This document shows positions 1 to 13,674 of a stretch of DNA of 64,000 nt, in pieces. This DNA is from Cyanoderma ruficeps (Eukaryota > Chordata > Aves > Passeriformes > Timaliidae): assembly GCA_008694505.1 (NCBI GenBank), contig VZDJ01007753.1:11934579-11998578 (forward strand). Reading direction: 5' to 3'. How positions within the stretch are numbered: position 1 is the first letter of the stretch; each line of letters begins with the position of its first letter. Position numbers and translations under genes: made by a program. A model generated the notes under the pieces. It searched no databases. It was not told the origin of the DNA and saw nothing but the letters and a program-made list of their open reading frames with translations.

Positions 1-2214
1 CCCTGAAGGCTCATCTATCCTAATGGGCTCCCAGGGGAAACTCACCCTGGCACAGCACAGCTAAGCTGCAGTGGGGTTAGAGAGGCCACAGCCTTCAGGA
101 GGTTACACTGAGGGCTGGCTGCCATATCACAGAGGGGTCGCCTGCAGGGAAACCTGCTCCCAGCTCCACAGGACTATGTAGGTAGGTGAGTTTCCTTTCA
201 AAGCTTGTGTGCTGCAATTACTGTTACAGGACTTTGTGGATGTTGTCAGTCCTGTCAGCAGGATTCATAGCTGGCAACTATCAAAAGTGAGTGTCCCAGA
301 GGGGGGACTGAGGACCAAGGAACAGGGGTTTACCATTATTACTGTTTACAATAATAAATAGTAATTGGAGTAGTGATCCCAATAGAACTGAAGGAAAATG
401 CTGATGATCCCTAAAACTGGGAGCTGGTATTTCAAGGTGGGTTGAAATCCTTCTTTGGATTCAACCTTCCTCCATGGTGCTGAGGAACTGTGGTGAAACA
501 AGGAGAATTTTTGGTGCAAACTCCATCCTGAGAGAGAGTGGGGAGGCTCTGCTCCCCTCTGCCACTGTGGGGGATCCTGGCTCCCCATGCAGGCACCTGC
601 CCAAACCTGCTGGCTGCAGCTCCCTCTGCTCTGCTTGCAGCCCATACCTGCCACAGGTGACCCTCACCCTTTTGGGCAAGGAGAGCCCCAAGTGTGAGGG
701 TGGCAGAAAGGGCTGAGGAAGCTCAAGTGCTGCCTGTGAACACAAGTGATTTCTCTGTGGCTTTGTCCATGTCCTCTCATGATGGCATTTCACAAGAATT
801 TCAGCAAACACATTTGCTTGCAGGAATGTTGGCAGATCAGCAGAATTTAGAGAATATCCAGGGCTGGGCCCAGCTGTGTTGTGAACTGGGGAGGTGCCCT
901 GTGTGGGTAAAAGAGGCTGTGTAGCCATGTGTCATGTGCATCAACACTTTTGGGTGGTGCCTGTGGAGCAGAGGGCAGGCTGGGAGACCAGACCCACATA
1001 GTCCCTAAATAAATCTGCCCATGCATTGACAGAAAGTGGATTCTGGTTAGGTGAGCACCAGAAATCACAAAGCAGAAGTTCTGGTGCTGGAGAGTTGAAT
1101 TCACCAAGTGGGGAAACAGAAACTCCTCAAATGCTTGTGTGGGACAAGAGAGAAATTGAGTACAGCATGGCAGCACAGCTCAGGGACAGGCCAGAGTGGA
1201 AATAATGAATCCAAAGTCAAAAAGGGTCACCCTACACTCATCCCATGCCAAATGTATGTGAAAAAGAGACTGGCACACAAGTAATTATTTTTTGATGAAA
1301 ACCCTAGAAAATGGGACAATTTTGGTTTTAGCATGACTCTGATTAGCACAGTAGTCCTTAAGGGTCACGACTATGGGGAAAGCTTCCCCGTGCTCTGCAC
1401 TTTGCTCACACTGTCAGCTGGATAGGGCTCTTGAACACGTCTGAGATCCTTTTGTAACCATGGCTTCATTCTGGCTGCAATCAGGACTTGGAGAATGGAA
1501 AGGAGAATAAAGCAGGAAACAAAATCCACACTAGTTTCCCTTGTATCAGAATGAGACTTTTACACTCTGCTCTTCCTATTGGGACAGTGGAGTAACCAGG
1601 GAAACAGAAAGCATTTTGTAATCTCAGAGGAAACAAAAAAACCCCATGATTACTTTATTAGTCTAGTAATTAACCTTTAATCCTCTTTTACTCAATACAC
1701 AGGGCACAAAAATGGTTGGGCTGTAGAGGTTGCAGGAAGCCAACTCATGACAATGCTTGCAGGTTCATACTGTTTTGGGACCTGGAGAAATCACCCTGCA
1801 TATGTCCCACCCTGGGGGGATTCTGCAATGGCTGCCAATGCATGTGAGAAGTAGCTGATGAGGAGTTAGGGACTTACACATGTGGCATAGGAATTTGGAG
1901 TGGATGAGCTCCTTAGAAGTATCCATGCTGTTACACATGTTCAAAATGATGCAGGAAACTGAACACATCACTTTCTGGATTGGTTTTTGATGTGCTCCTA
2001 AGACTTGAGGCAGCCTCCTAAAGAATGTATCCGGCAGGTGGGTGAGTTTGGATGAGAAATCATATAGATAAACTCGTGAAGGCTGCTGCTAAAAACCAAA
2101 GATGAGCTTGAACTGTTCTGGACTCAGCTTTGGATGAAGGACTTCTGTTCTCTTTATCTGACTGTTAAGTTCTGGCCTATGGCCACCTGGAAGCTGAAGG
2201 AGCAGACAGGACAG
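1..2214. other. Non-coding stretch, no gene seen
   Basis: I see no gene here. Several open frames of 68-155 codons overlap one another on both strands between about 346 and 1,176, but none resembles a family I know, none has convincing splice sites around it, and they shadow each other, as expected of chance frames in DNA of about 50% GC. No repeat family is recognisable by eye. The segment ends at the sharp TG boundary of the LTR that follows. Confidence 0.6.
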
Positions 2215-2763
2215 TGACAAGAGAGATCTCTGGAGTTTAGGGCAGCTCTTGAAATACGTGGTTTATTGCATAGGTTGTGGGTACAGAGTTGTGTGTTTGC
2301 TTAAGCTGCCAGCCACAGCTAAAAGCGTGCCCCAAAGCAAGAGTGAGAGAGAGCTAAATTCATGTTACAATACACTATATCTCTTTCTGTGCTGAATATT
2401 CTAATTTGCACTAACCAACCAGTACAAGACACAAGTCCTACAGAATCTACATACAGCCTATAAGAACTACTACATTACCATACTGTGTTACATTTTAAAC
2501 TCTACAAGCTACTCTTTAGACTCTTTCCTCTTGCTGCATTGAGGTTTGGATCCCTCAGCTAGCAGAAGGGTATTGTTCAATCAAAAGGGATTCTCCCTCA
2601 GCTGGCTAGACCATTGTTTTCTGGTTATATAGTAACTAACAGCTCAGTATCCTACATCTCAAAGCTAGCTTTCATTTCTACTTCACTTATAGGTTTCATA
2701 TATTCAAAATGTTTTGCCAAGCAATCATATTTATAAGGTTTCCCTGTTTCACCTTCCCCAACA
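2215..2763 (-). mobile_element. Solo LTR of an avian endogenous retrovirus, minus strand
   Basis: Read on the minus strand this 549-base block starts with TGTTGGGG at 2,763 and ends with TTGTCA at 2,215, giving the canonical TG...CA retroviral LTR ends. A polyadenylation signal AATAAA lies at 2,267-2,262 on the minus strand, about 50 bases before the 3' end, which is where the R/U5 part of an LTR is expected. No gag, pol or env-like frame or primer-binding site is recognisable on either side, so it is best read as a solo LTR left by recombination between two LTRs. The five flanking bases are GACAG (2,210-2,214) and CACAT (2,764-2,768). They share only the central ACA, so a target-site duplication is not proven and the insertion is probably old. 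Family (ERVL-like versus another avian class) is inference; a Repbase or Dfam match would settle it. Confidence 0.68.
2262..2267 (-). promoter_or_regulatory. LTR polyadenylation signal (AATAAA)
   Basis: TTTATT on the plus strand reads AATAAA on the minus strand, 47 bases before the 3' end of the LTR. The position fits the R/U5 junction region of a retroviral LTR and is one of the reasons for the orientation call. Confidence 0.6.
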
Positions 2764-5700
2764 CACATTAGTTCCTTATTTCTCCTCAAATCGTTTCACA
2801 CTCAGCTACTAGTCAGGATTTCTTGTGGACAAGAAAACCTGTGGGTTTGTAGGACCAGCCATGATAGACCAGGAAAGGAATCAAATCTTGTACTCTGGAA
2901 GTGCCAAGACATTTTCTTCCCTCTTCAGTAGTTTCAGCAGTGCCCTGGTGCTTTTCCAAGCTGATCACATTCTAGACTGTAGGAACTGTTCTCAGGAATC
3001 AGGGAGCCCAGCACCTGCAGCCCTTGACAGCCTTGCTGCTTGCTGGGGTGCAAGGTAGGGGGAGCAGGGAAAGAAGAGAGTGGGGCAGTTTGGCCCAGAA
3101 GCTGTGTTTGGAGAGATGGCAGGGTTCCCAACTTCTGCCCAACTTCTGCAGCCTCATAGAAGCTCACAGTATAAACTTTTGCCAGGCATAACCTACTGTG
3201 CTCCTGTGCAGTGCAAATACCTCTTTGTAAGGGCAGGAGCACAAGTTCTTACACTGATTTGAAGCTGGCTGGGGGTCTAAGTGAAAACACTGGAATTGTT
3301 AGAGCTGGATCATCTCAGGTCTTGTGGCAACCCTTTACTATGCTGCATAGTTGGAATGGCTTTTGTGAAGTGGCATTTCAGATACGTCAGGAGGTGCTGA
3401 TCAAGTCTCAGTGTCAGACACTGAAGGCACAGCATCTCTTTTACATCACACAGATTTTGTTTGAAGGTGGTTTTATCTAACACAAGGGCAAGTCTTACCC
3501 CTCCTGCACTGCACCTGGGCTGAACCTGGTGACTGGTATATCACTGGTATAAGGGAGGTCTGGCCAGGAGGGTGAAAACTGCTGCTGTCATACACTTTCC
3601 TTCCAAACCAACATCTGCTGTGAGAATCAGTTTGTAATCTGAGGCTATATGTTTTATTTTGAATGCCTTGCCAGGGAACCTGGACTTTTCCTCTTTGTCT
3701 TTAGACACTTACACTGAAGACATTTGGGATTCTTCTTGCAATCAACAGAGGAAAGGAAGCACAATCCACTTCACTGATTTAGCATTTCTGTCTCTGTATG
3801 ATATGCATTACACCCTGCAAACATCTGTTTCTCTCCAGTTAGGGACACCTCAAGGACAGCCAGCCAGTGCCAGCCTATATATCAACATCGCAAGAGTCTA
3901 AAGCCAGGCAAGGGTACCCATCTTTAGTGTTTCACGTCCAGCACTTGGTTGGGCCGTGCCCTGGAATCTGACATGAGCTGTTCCCCAGCAGGGTGACCTT
4001 TGCCTGGTGAACAGGGCTCTGGCTGGGCATCTTTCACCTTGTAGTCTTGCAGACTGCAGCTTCTTGAATAGAGGTAAAGGCATAGGTAAGAAGCTGGGTT
4101 TAAGGGGAGAGAAATAGGACATTAAAGGACTGGCCATGAAGAACGTTGCTGGTTTAGTGTTCCTTTTATTGCTTCCAGAGGAGCATGAAATAACACTCTG
4201 ATTTGCTACAGGCTAAACGACATTGTGGGTTTTAATAGCTGTCTAGAAAGGACATTTCTCCTCAGATGGGGGCAGGCAGCAAAATTTGTGCCTCTCAACA
4301 GTGAAATAATTTTCTTCTGTTTGCTATGCTCAGTCAGAGCATGGGCATGTGATCCTTTGTGACCAGCTCTGATGGCTGTAGGACTGTGCTAGTTTTTATC
4401 AGAACTGGGAAATGAGAGCTCTTTCCTGCACCTCCTCTCTGTAAAGGTTTGCCTTTCCTCAATTCCACTCATGTGTGAAGTATCCCACATTTCTGGACAT
4501 TTCTGTGGCAAGGGGGGCAGTTTTCAGTAACGGAAGAGGTTCTAGAGCACAAATGGATACCTTGAATTCAGTTGTTGTTCCTTTTGGCTGCTTCACTTGC
4601 ATGTTTCTAGATAACCTGTAAGTGTTATTGTGGATATCAGTGCTGCCATGACAGTATCAGTATGCTAGAAATCAGATCTGAGACAAAAACTTTTACTGCT
4701 TCATCAAATTGTATGGATTTATGGATCATCAAACAAAATTTGAGTACTTGGACCAGTAGAAATTTCTGATATCATCTAGGTGTTTGACTCTGAGGAATGC
4801 CTGCAGAGTGAGCCAAAACTCCCAGATGTTAACCCAGGCCCTGCTCAAGCCCTGCACAGGTCAACTGCTGTGCCCCCATTCTGAGGGCTTGGGCCTGGTG
4901 CAGCCACAGCACCACACTGTAGGTGTTCCTGCAGGAGGGACTGCCAACAGCACCAATACAGTGGGAGCCAGGCAGCCTTTCTCTGGTCAGGGAAGAGCAG
5001 GAGTTTTAGGAAGTTGAGGATCTTTGAAAAAATAGAGACTTCTCATTTCAGGAACGAGCACGGACACAGCCCATGTGTGCTGGTTTGCTATGAAGTTTTC
5101 TCTGTTCTTACAGACCTTTAGGCCTGATCTGTCAGCACTCCCATATCTTGGACTTTCAAGACTTGGATGCTCTTTCTGAAGTCCCTGGTTATTGGAAGGC
5201 TGTCCTCTGAGGGGTGCCCCAATGGCAAAGAAGGGAAGCAGAAAGCGTGTGGCTTTGGGTGTAGGCAGAGCACATGCAGTCTGGTGTGCCTGTGCTTGCC
5301 CAGGCAGACCAATGCACAGCCTTGTGAGGGGTACTCTAGCCTTCATCTGGCCAGGAGACACCTGGGCTGCCCCTGTGGACTGGAGGTGGGAAATTACCTG
5401 CCCTGCTCACCACTGCTCTCTGGGCAGCAGGGCCACGCATGCCTAAGTGTCCTGTAGATGAAGGACTGCCTGTGGTCAAGTCCTTTTTGATCAAGCATGA
5501 GAGTGTTTGTTGAGCTGATTTGTGTGCATCCCATAAATGTAGAAAATGAGCCTTTACTACAAAAGGTATTTTTGCTTGAAACTTGACACCTTGACACCAA
5601 GTGAAAGGGAAGAGAAAAGAAGTGAGTATATATGTAACTTCCTCCCACTAGTCTAAAAATTGCACTGGCAAGCTTACAGTTGGCAAAAGACAGCAACGGA

Positions 5701-8700
5701 TGCGACTATTTTTTTGCATTCCTATAAATTTAGAATGATTGGTCTAATTCAGGAGTTTACAAGCAGTTCCCTCACTTACATCAGATCTCAATACCTCACG
5801 CTTCTTTCCGTTCCCTACGCCACTCTTTCAATGCATGGACTATCTTCCTCCCCTCCTCTCTCTGGCCATCCTGAAGTCATTCAACTGGCAACATGAGGAA
5901 AATATTTACTGTCTTTATAGATGCTTTTGCATGCAAACTGCTATGTAGAAAGAATGGAGAGATCTGGCCAAGGGAGTGACCAGCACATCCTCCAAGGAGC
6001 ACCAGTAAATGCTTCATGAACCACTGGGAGTGTCAGCTCAGAACCCAGCCCTGTCCATTAGTGAGTTTGGGAGAATAAGGTAAAAGATGCTTTGCCATTA
6101 GTTTTAGGTTCAAACAGAGAGGAGAAATGTTCCTCTGAGACTGTCCATACCTTTGGCAGCTTCAGGGATGACATCTGATGGTTGTAATTCCCAGACTGGT
6201 TGGATTTTCTTCCTTGCAAATGGAAAGACCTCTGTGATAGAAGTTCCCAGGCTACTGTGGGTGTAATCCACCCTTGTGCTTAAAGCCATTAACATGTGTG
6301 GCTGTGTCCTGCAACTGACAGTGTTGCTGTGCTGACAGGAGGACTGCTGGGGAGTCCAAACTGCAGTGGCAGGAGGATGCAAACCAGCATGGGATGCTGG
6401 GACAAACCCCACTGCATTGTCCTGGATCCCATGTTGCTCCCAGACCAGACCAGTTGCTGTATTTGTGGAACAATGGGTGCCCTGGGGACAATGTCATCTC
6501 CTGTCTGGAAACTGCTCTTGGATATTTGTCCCTCCTGGCACTAGCAGGGCTGTTATGGTTTCTAGACAAATGGACATTTTCATATGCCCCATACAGGGCT
6601 TTTGGAATTTTGATCACTCCTAGCCAGATGACCACTGAGTTCACTCCACTTATTTACCTCTCTGAAACAAAATTAAATTCTGGTTGTCTCTTCTTTCAAG
6701 ACAGGCATAGCTTTCCAGCTTTTTTTTTTTTTAAGTTGTTGGAATTTTTGGGGGGAAAATTTCTAAAAATAGGTCAAAATTCAGTCTTCACATAGTAGGG
6801 GGTTTGGAAAAACTCCGGTTCTACCAAGTACAATTGTCTTCTTCACTTTCCATCCCATGAGCATCCCATTGACAGTGTTGAGAAATCAAGTCCTGATCAA
6901 CCCACCACACCCAGTCCAGTTCTGGAGTCCCACCAGGCCCTACTAAGTGCACTTGAATGACCCACCAGTGCTGGCACAGCTCAGACACATCCAGCCATCT
7001 TCAGAACTGGCACCATGTCACAGTGTCTGGTCATGTCACAGTGCCTCGGCTGGAAATGTGTCTGAAGGTTTGCTCCTCAAAGATGTCAGGGTGTTGGCAG
7101 GCTCCCTCACTGTTGCCAACCTGTCTTCAGGAGAGTGCTTGTTCTTCTAGTTCTAACAAAGAAAGCAGAAAATATTTCCTTTCCCATCCTTCTGGAACTG
7201 CTGGAGGCTTCACAGTTAAGTTTCTGCTGCCTTCAGTCTTTCCCAAAAGAGGCTGGGAGTATGGAGGATATAGTGTATAGGGAAAACTGGAGGTAGGAGT
7301 GGTTTCATCTTCTCCCTTAAGGACTTAAGGAAACTTTGAAGCTGGGCCCACAGATGGACATTATAATTTTCTTTAAAGTCCTGAGCATCTGACTGATATA
7401 GCTGCAGATCTGTGGAGAAATTCAGCTTTGGATCCAGTTCAGGAAGAGAGTGTGCAAGACATGGGCTCCTCTTACTCCCAGAGAGACACTTCCTCTGTCC
7501 GCAGTTCCCTCTGAGAAACATGAAGTGAAACTGTTGTTTTCCTCCTGCAGTGCCTGCTCTGTCCTTGGGCTTCCATGCAAAATTTGTCTCTAGTGAATAT
7601 GTTATGGGAACTTGGGAAGGCACATGTAGCCAGATCAGATGGAGAAATTGGCACAGGCAGCAGGGAGCAAAAGAAAAGACAAGCTATAGATGGAACGTCT
7701 ATTGGGAGATTAAATCAAATAAGGGAATTTATTTATGAAGGCAATCATCACAGTCATCACAATATGTAAGAGAAGTTTGAATTTTGAAGTCCTTATAAAG
7801 GAAAGGGGTGTTTGCAGCTCTCACTACAGAAAGGAAAGGGACAGGACACCCATGTCATAGTTTGGATTTGAAGACTTTGTCTAAATCTATTCCTAATTGA
7901 TATAAACCCTCTGAGGTTGAAGCATCATTGTATTTCTGGGAGATGACAGACTGTAGCCTTTTGCTTTACTTTCCATGTGCTTCTTAGGGCTTGCTAGGAT
8001 ATATTTTGTTATCCCTTGAGTATACTCTTGCCCTGCATTTATCAATGTCATTGCCACACTGAAGTTGCTACAGCCACCCTTGGCAGCAGGCATAGATGGG
8101 AGCCAGCACTGCTGTTTGCTGGAGACAGGGATACTGCACCAGGTGGTGTCAGAGGCATGTGCACGTGCCAGAGTGAGCTGGCCTCCAAATTCAGCAGGAC
8201 TGGGACTGGGGTGGAAGAGAGCAGGGCAAAGGCACCAAATTCCTACTGTTCCCAAGCTCACAGAATTGTGTTGATGTCAGTACTAATTAAGATTTTCCAA
8301 GGCCAGTTTGAGCTTTGATTACCAGCTGACAGGTATGTGCTATTCCCCTTCTGGGATCTGTAACTCCCTGCAAATCATCAAACTGTCTTCAGTCAGCTTT
8401 GGACCAGAGGAGTTTTGCCAGAGGCATCCTGCATCTGTTGCATCGTATACAGTACATTAAAACCATCTTTAATGCTCTTTATAAAGAAACCACAGTTGTT
8501 AGAAAGTCCTGAATGCTCAGCCCTCTTGTACTTCCTTGCTGTGTAGTTATTTGCCTGTGTTACCCCCCTGTTGCTTTGAGACATGGTAGTACATAAGGCA
8601 GCTAATCATTTAAAGCTATATTCATCTCCCCTCTTGGAAAGCAGTAGTGGCAGATACATAATGACACACTGGATCGAGGGGGGGTTGTTCAGTCCCATCT

Positions 8701-10277
8701 GTAATTTATTGAGTGGGAAATGCAGGGGGAATGTCTTTGTTCATTGGTCTTATTCAAACATGCCTATCGCAGCCTCTTGATGTCCGTACAATGATCGGGC
8801 AGGGGGAGGGTAAAGAAATTAGGGAGGAACAAATTGGTGACAGCCATCACAAGAGACAGTCCCTGCCAGTGCCCCATGGGGAGCTGCAGAGCCTGTTCCT
8901 CAGGGAAGGGCCACGAAGGGAGGGGAGGGCTCAGGGGATGTGGGTGACTTACACTGTGGTCCCCAGAGTGACACAGGAGGGGAAGCACAGTGTGGCACAT
9001 GCTGGGAAACACGGCCGCTCTACGTGTGTGTTTCAAGTGGATGTAAAGGGAAGGTTTCAAACCAGGGAGTTTATAAAACCCTAAAATGGGTATCAATAGA
9101 TGCTCTTGTCAGACATTCATGTCAGCACACACTTTCCCTTTCTTAATCAAGGAGTTTTTCAAAACAAATATAATTGGTTTGGAATTTCCCATAACAGGTA
9201 GCATTTCAGGATTAATTAAACACTTCAGCATCTTGAGACTCCATCAGGAAATGCAGTTGAGACTTCCCCTCTCGTCCAGAGCAGCAAAGTCTGCAAAAGG
9301 AGCTGGTTTTTAGAAAGGCTGCAAAAAGTCAGTGTCCAGTGTCACAGGCTGGAGCGAGGCTGGGCTGTTATTTTCACTCCAGTGCTCAGTAAGCAGCAAG
9401 CTCTCCTGCGAAGAGCCAGACTTTACCATCACTCTTTGGCATTTCGAGCAGGACTCAGGACACAGCAGAGGGGTCCTTGTCCTGCATATCACCAGCACAG
9501 AGCAGAGTGGTAATGCTGGGACTCAGCACAGTCATTACTGCTCCCATGGCTCCCCATCCTTTGCTTTATTTTGAAAATTGTGTTCAGTGCTTTGGCTAGT
9601 TTTACTGTCATTTGTAAAGTATGTGAAATATTCCTGGATATACCAGGTGTCATATTTAACATACTGCTGCAAGTTTTGATGCCATAAAACCAGGGCAGTT
9701 CCATATCAGCAGCAGATGATGCATTGACAGCAACAAATTGAAATGTTCAACATTTTATACCCAGGAAAATTCATAAAGTCTGTTTTTCACTTTCACTCAC
9801 AATGACATTTCAGTTTTTAAAGTGAAAATTTCTCACAAAGTGAAATTTTACCTTACCATCATCCAGGTCTGCCCCTTTATTTATACAGGTTGTGAAAGCA
9901 GAAAGGTCGCTTCTCTGTGTATCTCTCAAGCTTTAACAAAAACAATAAGGTGCCCAGACATCACTGGAAGAACCATAAAACTTTGACAGACAGGCAGTGT
10001 TTCACTCTTAAACCTGGTCTCATGCCAAAACTTAATGTGAAAGCATGAGAATTTCAAGAAGGAATGGCATTAATTGGTATTTCCTGCATGGTCTGAAATC
10101 TCAGCATCTCCCCAAACTATGAAAGTGAACAGACCATTCATACTGTCTGACACAAATAAAATGTTGATGGGAAATGAATTAAAAAATGACATTTTGCAAG
10201 TCAGATTGTAGAAAACCCATCCTTAAACTCGTATTTTCAGCATGGCAAAATCTTAAAATATTTTCTTATTTTTGCAG
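2764..10277. other. Non-coding stretch, no gene seen
   Basis: No coding gene, RNA gene or recognisable transposon. Open frames here reach 135 codons (minus strand, 7,216-7,623) but are unremarkable for this length of DNA and have no protein family resemblance I can name. A pure T run of 12 lies at 6,721-6,732. A G run of seven lies near 8,678. The AT-rich part around 9,100-9,250 and 9,700-10,270 has the unbroken, repeat-free look of conserved non-coding DNA, but I cannot show conservation from one sequence. Confidence 0.55.
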
Positions 10278-10407
10278 TTCCAATTAAAGAAGGCTTTTAA
10301 TCAGAATCCATTCCATTTAACTGAATCAGGAAAGGAACCAAGCTCAGATTTTAGCCATTTGAAAGAGAAGAAATCGTAAAAATATTTTCCCTGACTTTAT
10401 CTGCTGG
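10278..10407 (+). other. Exon-like segment with strong splice sites
   Basis: A pyrimidine-rich acceptor (TTTTCTTATTTTTGCAG, 10,261-10,277) is followed 130 bases later by a near-consensus donor (CTGG|GTAAGT, exon edge 10,407). Reading from the first exon base, one frame is open for 33 codons (starting FQLKKAFNQNPFHL) and then meets TAA at about 10,377-10,379. The other two frames stop within a few codons. The segment could be an exon of a long non-coding RNA, a 3' coding exon of an unseen gene, or a pseudo-exon. Good pseudo-exon signals are common in vertebrate introns, so this is only a candidate. I do not recognise the peptide. Confidence 0.25.
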
Positions 10408-11305
10408 GTAAGTAGAACAACAACAAAAAATTATTTCCTGGAACTCCCGTGGTCACACAAGTTTTAGAAACAGGCTGCTCTGATATCATAGGAATATTCT
10501 TTTAGATTTCCTTTTCCAATCTGATCTATACCCATCATTTTAACTGATGTGATCAGGAAGTGTGTGGCAGCAGCTTGGTTGGGATAAGAGTAGGTTTGAA
10601 GCTCTTCTACACAACCAGAATTTCTTATTTGGATTGATCTAGCCTGAGCCTGCCCCAGAGGGAGATTTTTTCCCTAGAAGTTCTAATGCTCCCTTTTACC
10701 TGGTCAGTAAAATCATGTGAGGAACCACTTTCCAAAGGCTGGGCACAATATTCAGACATACAATGTTCAGAGCCATATCTGAGTGTCTTGAAATACCAGC
10801 AGCATTTGCATCCAGACACAGAAGAGATTCAGGGAGTGGGCTCATTTCCATCGCTGGTGGAGATCAGAGCCCTTGAGTTTCGTACATCAGTTTTCACAAG
10901 CTTAATTTTACTGACTTTCTTGCGGTTATTCCTGATTTACGACAACAGGAGATTAAAATGAGGCTTAGAGAGGATAGCTTCCTGCTGAAATCCCCAAAGA
11001 GACCAGATCTTGCATTATTTCACATCAGAGTAAGCGATTCCTTTGGACAAAAGAAACCCATGAAAGAGATAAATATCCGTCCAAATGCTAAGACAGATGG
11101 GCTCCTTCAGAGCTTCCTTACTAATCAAATACATCAGTGCCCCCTTCAGTAATGTGATGGGCGATTTAACGTGGGATATATTTCATGGGGACTGGGGGAG
11201 AGGGTCCAGCATCAGCCTCCCTGTCAATGGGAATGGCCATCCTGATGACCTGGAGGGCTGCTCCATGCCGGTATTCTGTACCAGGAATACCAGGAATTTG
11301 CCTTC

Positions 11306-11306
11306 N
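11306..11306. other. Ambiguous base (N)
   Basis: A single N follows a small tandem repeat (ACCAGGAAT twice, just upstream). It marks an unresolved call in the assembly. Confidence 0.95.
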
Positions 11307-11564
11307 TTATGGCAGTAGTTTCACAGATGAAACAATTCTACTGGAGTGGTACATTTTGCTAAAATAAGTGATTGCAGACATATAATCTTAGGAAATAGTC
11401 TCAAATAGCCTGAGAAGCAGTAATTCAGATGCTTCTGAGCCTGAAGCTTTTCAAAGCTGGTTAGTTAGGTGCATGTATTTGACTTACAGAAATCCCCCTC
11501 CCACTCGCATTCATGGATCCCCACTCTACCTAAATATCACCAGAGCCCTCACCACCCTCTTCTA

Positions 11565-11587
11565 CCTCCCTCCCTCCCTCCCTCCCT
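11565..11587. repeat. (CCCT)n microsatellite
   Basis: A pure run of the tetranucleotide CCTC/CCCT for 23 bases, just under six units, inside a wider C/T-rich tract beginning near 11,550. Confidence 0.9.
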
Positions 11588-12007
11588 AAGCCCTGCCACT
11601 TCTGTACAGAGGGACAAGAGAGTTTGAGCAGCCACTGCAGAAAGACCAAGTTAACAGTAGAGAAACTGTCAGGAGTCAGACATTTGTGGTTAAGACACAG
11701 GGAAGCTGAAAATCAAGTATGTGCCATTTGCAGAGATGCTTGATTTTGAAGAACAAATAGAAAAAGGACATTTCATGTCTTTGCAGAAAAAGCCAGAACA
11801 AATGAACAGACTTTGGCGGTACAGTTTCCCCCCAAAATGAACAATGGGTAGTAACAAGAGCCTCAGGACACTATCAAGAATTAAAAGTAACATCTAGCAG
11901 AGCTGAACCTGGCCCTCTTCTGGCATTTGGCACATGCAGCACAGCAGCAGTCGAAGGGTGCAGGGCTGCCCTGCAAACCTACACTGCTCAGAGCCCATGA
12001 CTGCAGG

Positions 12008-12031
12008 GCTGAGGGAGCTGAGGGAGCTGAG
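12008..12031. repeat. Short tandem repeat, about 9-10 bp unit
   Basis: GAGGGAGCT is repeated in tandem about two and a half times (the GGGAGCTGA core is easily seen). It is a small, imperfect minisatellite-like duplication with no likely function. Confidence 0.6.
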
Positions 12032-13674
12032 CAACATGAGGCAGAAATTATGTTAGCAAGTACAATCTTGGTACAATAATTCATACTGATGGGCAAAAAG
12101 TTCATTTTCCATCCTGTGCTTCCAACATTTTTATTTGGTGTTGTCTTCAGGATGGATTAGAACTTGTTCGAAGCTTTTCCATGAAAAACAATGCAAACAC
12201 AAGTATCCATTCATCAAGGTTTGGATGAAGGTGTGGACTTTTTAGACATACTCTGAGCAAGGGGTGTGGATCACCTATGGTCCCAGAGAAGGCTTTAGCT
12301 TCTGGCCATTCTCAAGAGAGCACACCCACCTCAGTTTTGACCTTCTGAGACATGAGAAACTTCTCCTAATACAGCTGTTACCAAACTCCTCAGACGGTTT
12401 AGGATATGGCAAACTTTTTTCTTTTTTTTCCTGGCAAGAAAAGATTTCACAAGAAAAATCTTGCCCTGCTCTCATGACCTGATGAACTATGAGAGCTGTT
12501 CTAGAGCTCATGCTGCCTCAGAAGCTGCTCGTCCATTTTCCTGCACTACTGCCAGGGTCTAATTGACCCCCGGCAAACCAATCAGCCACCAATAAGGTCT
12601 TCTTCTGCACCTTTGTAGAATCTTCTGCATCACTGGACTCTCTATCATGAGCTTTATGTCCTCATGGCCTTCAGGCCTGGCAGTCCAGCACTTGTAATAC
12701 AATTTGTGTAAGACTGACAGCAGCCAAAAATGCCCAGTCTTCCCCACCCCGCCACTGGGCACACTCTGACTGGGCTCTCCCAGTGCTGTCCCCCAGCAGT
12801 GGGTGCTGCCTGGCTGTGCCCCTTGGGATGCCTCCTCTGGCACCCAGCTGCTGAACAAAGGGGCAGTGGTATGAGAGGCACCGAGGTGCTGCAGCCGGCA
12901 GACTGTCATCTGGATCTACTTTGTCCGGGAAAACCACTTAGTTTACAAATATTTGTATTTAAATTCTTTTCTGCCCACTTAATTCAAGCCTGTGCTGCAA
13001 AAAAGAAAGGAAACCTTCCTTAGAGAAAACCAAGACACAAAGGCGAGGTGGAGGGAACTGCTCATTCACTAATACCACATTTTCCACAATGGAAATAATT
13101 GTCTCTCTTCATGTTTGACAGTAATCTGCAGTCCCAAAATAAACAGGGCTCTTCTCAATTTTGCTTCAGGGTATTTCCCATCTGTCAGAGGGGTGCAGGA
13201 GATCACAGACAGCTGTGGCAGAGGTGCAGCATGATTGACTTTTTACCCCTCACTTTCACCTCAGAGGATTATGGTGGGAAAGGCTTAACATCTTCTGTTG
13301 GCCATCAGGGCAGACACACAGGTATCTATCGGTTGCTCCCTCATTAGCCAGTGGAAAGCCAGGACTGGCAAGGGAAGGAAAAAGCAATAAGCTTTGGATA
13401 GTAGTAAGGCCCTCTAAAGGAGCAATATGGGCTGAAATGCAAACCATCTAAACATACACAGGACTGTGTGGTCCTTCAACACAGCAGCTGACCAAAGATT
13501 CATGTATTCTGGTCTCTCTGAGACCTACACAATGGATGCTTAGGAAAGGACAAGCAAGGCAGATTTCAAGCACATATTTCCAGACTTCCAGCAATTTAAT
13601 ATCCTTGTGTTTAATAGCTCTAAATTATTTTTCCCCTTTAATTTAGCCTCCAGTAAGTACATTATTTATATCCA

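Noticed and set aside
346..928. Cluster of overlapping open frames of 76-155 codons
   Set aside because: They overlap on both strands in several frames with no family resemblance, as expected of moderately GC-rich non-coding DNA.
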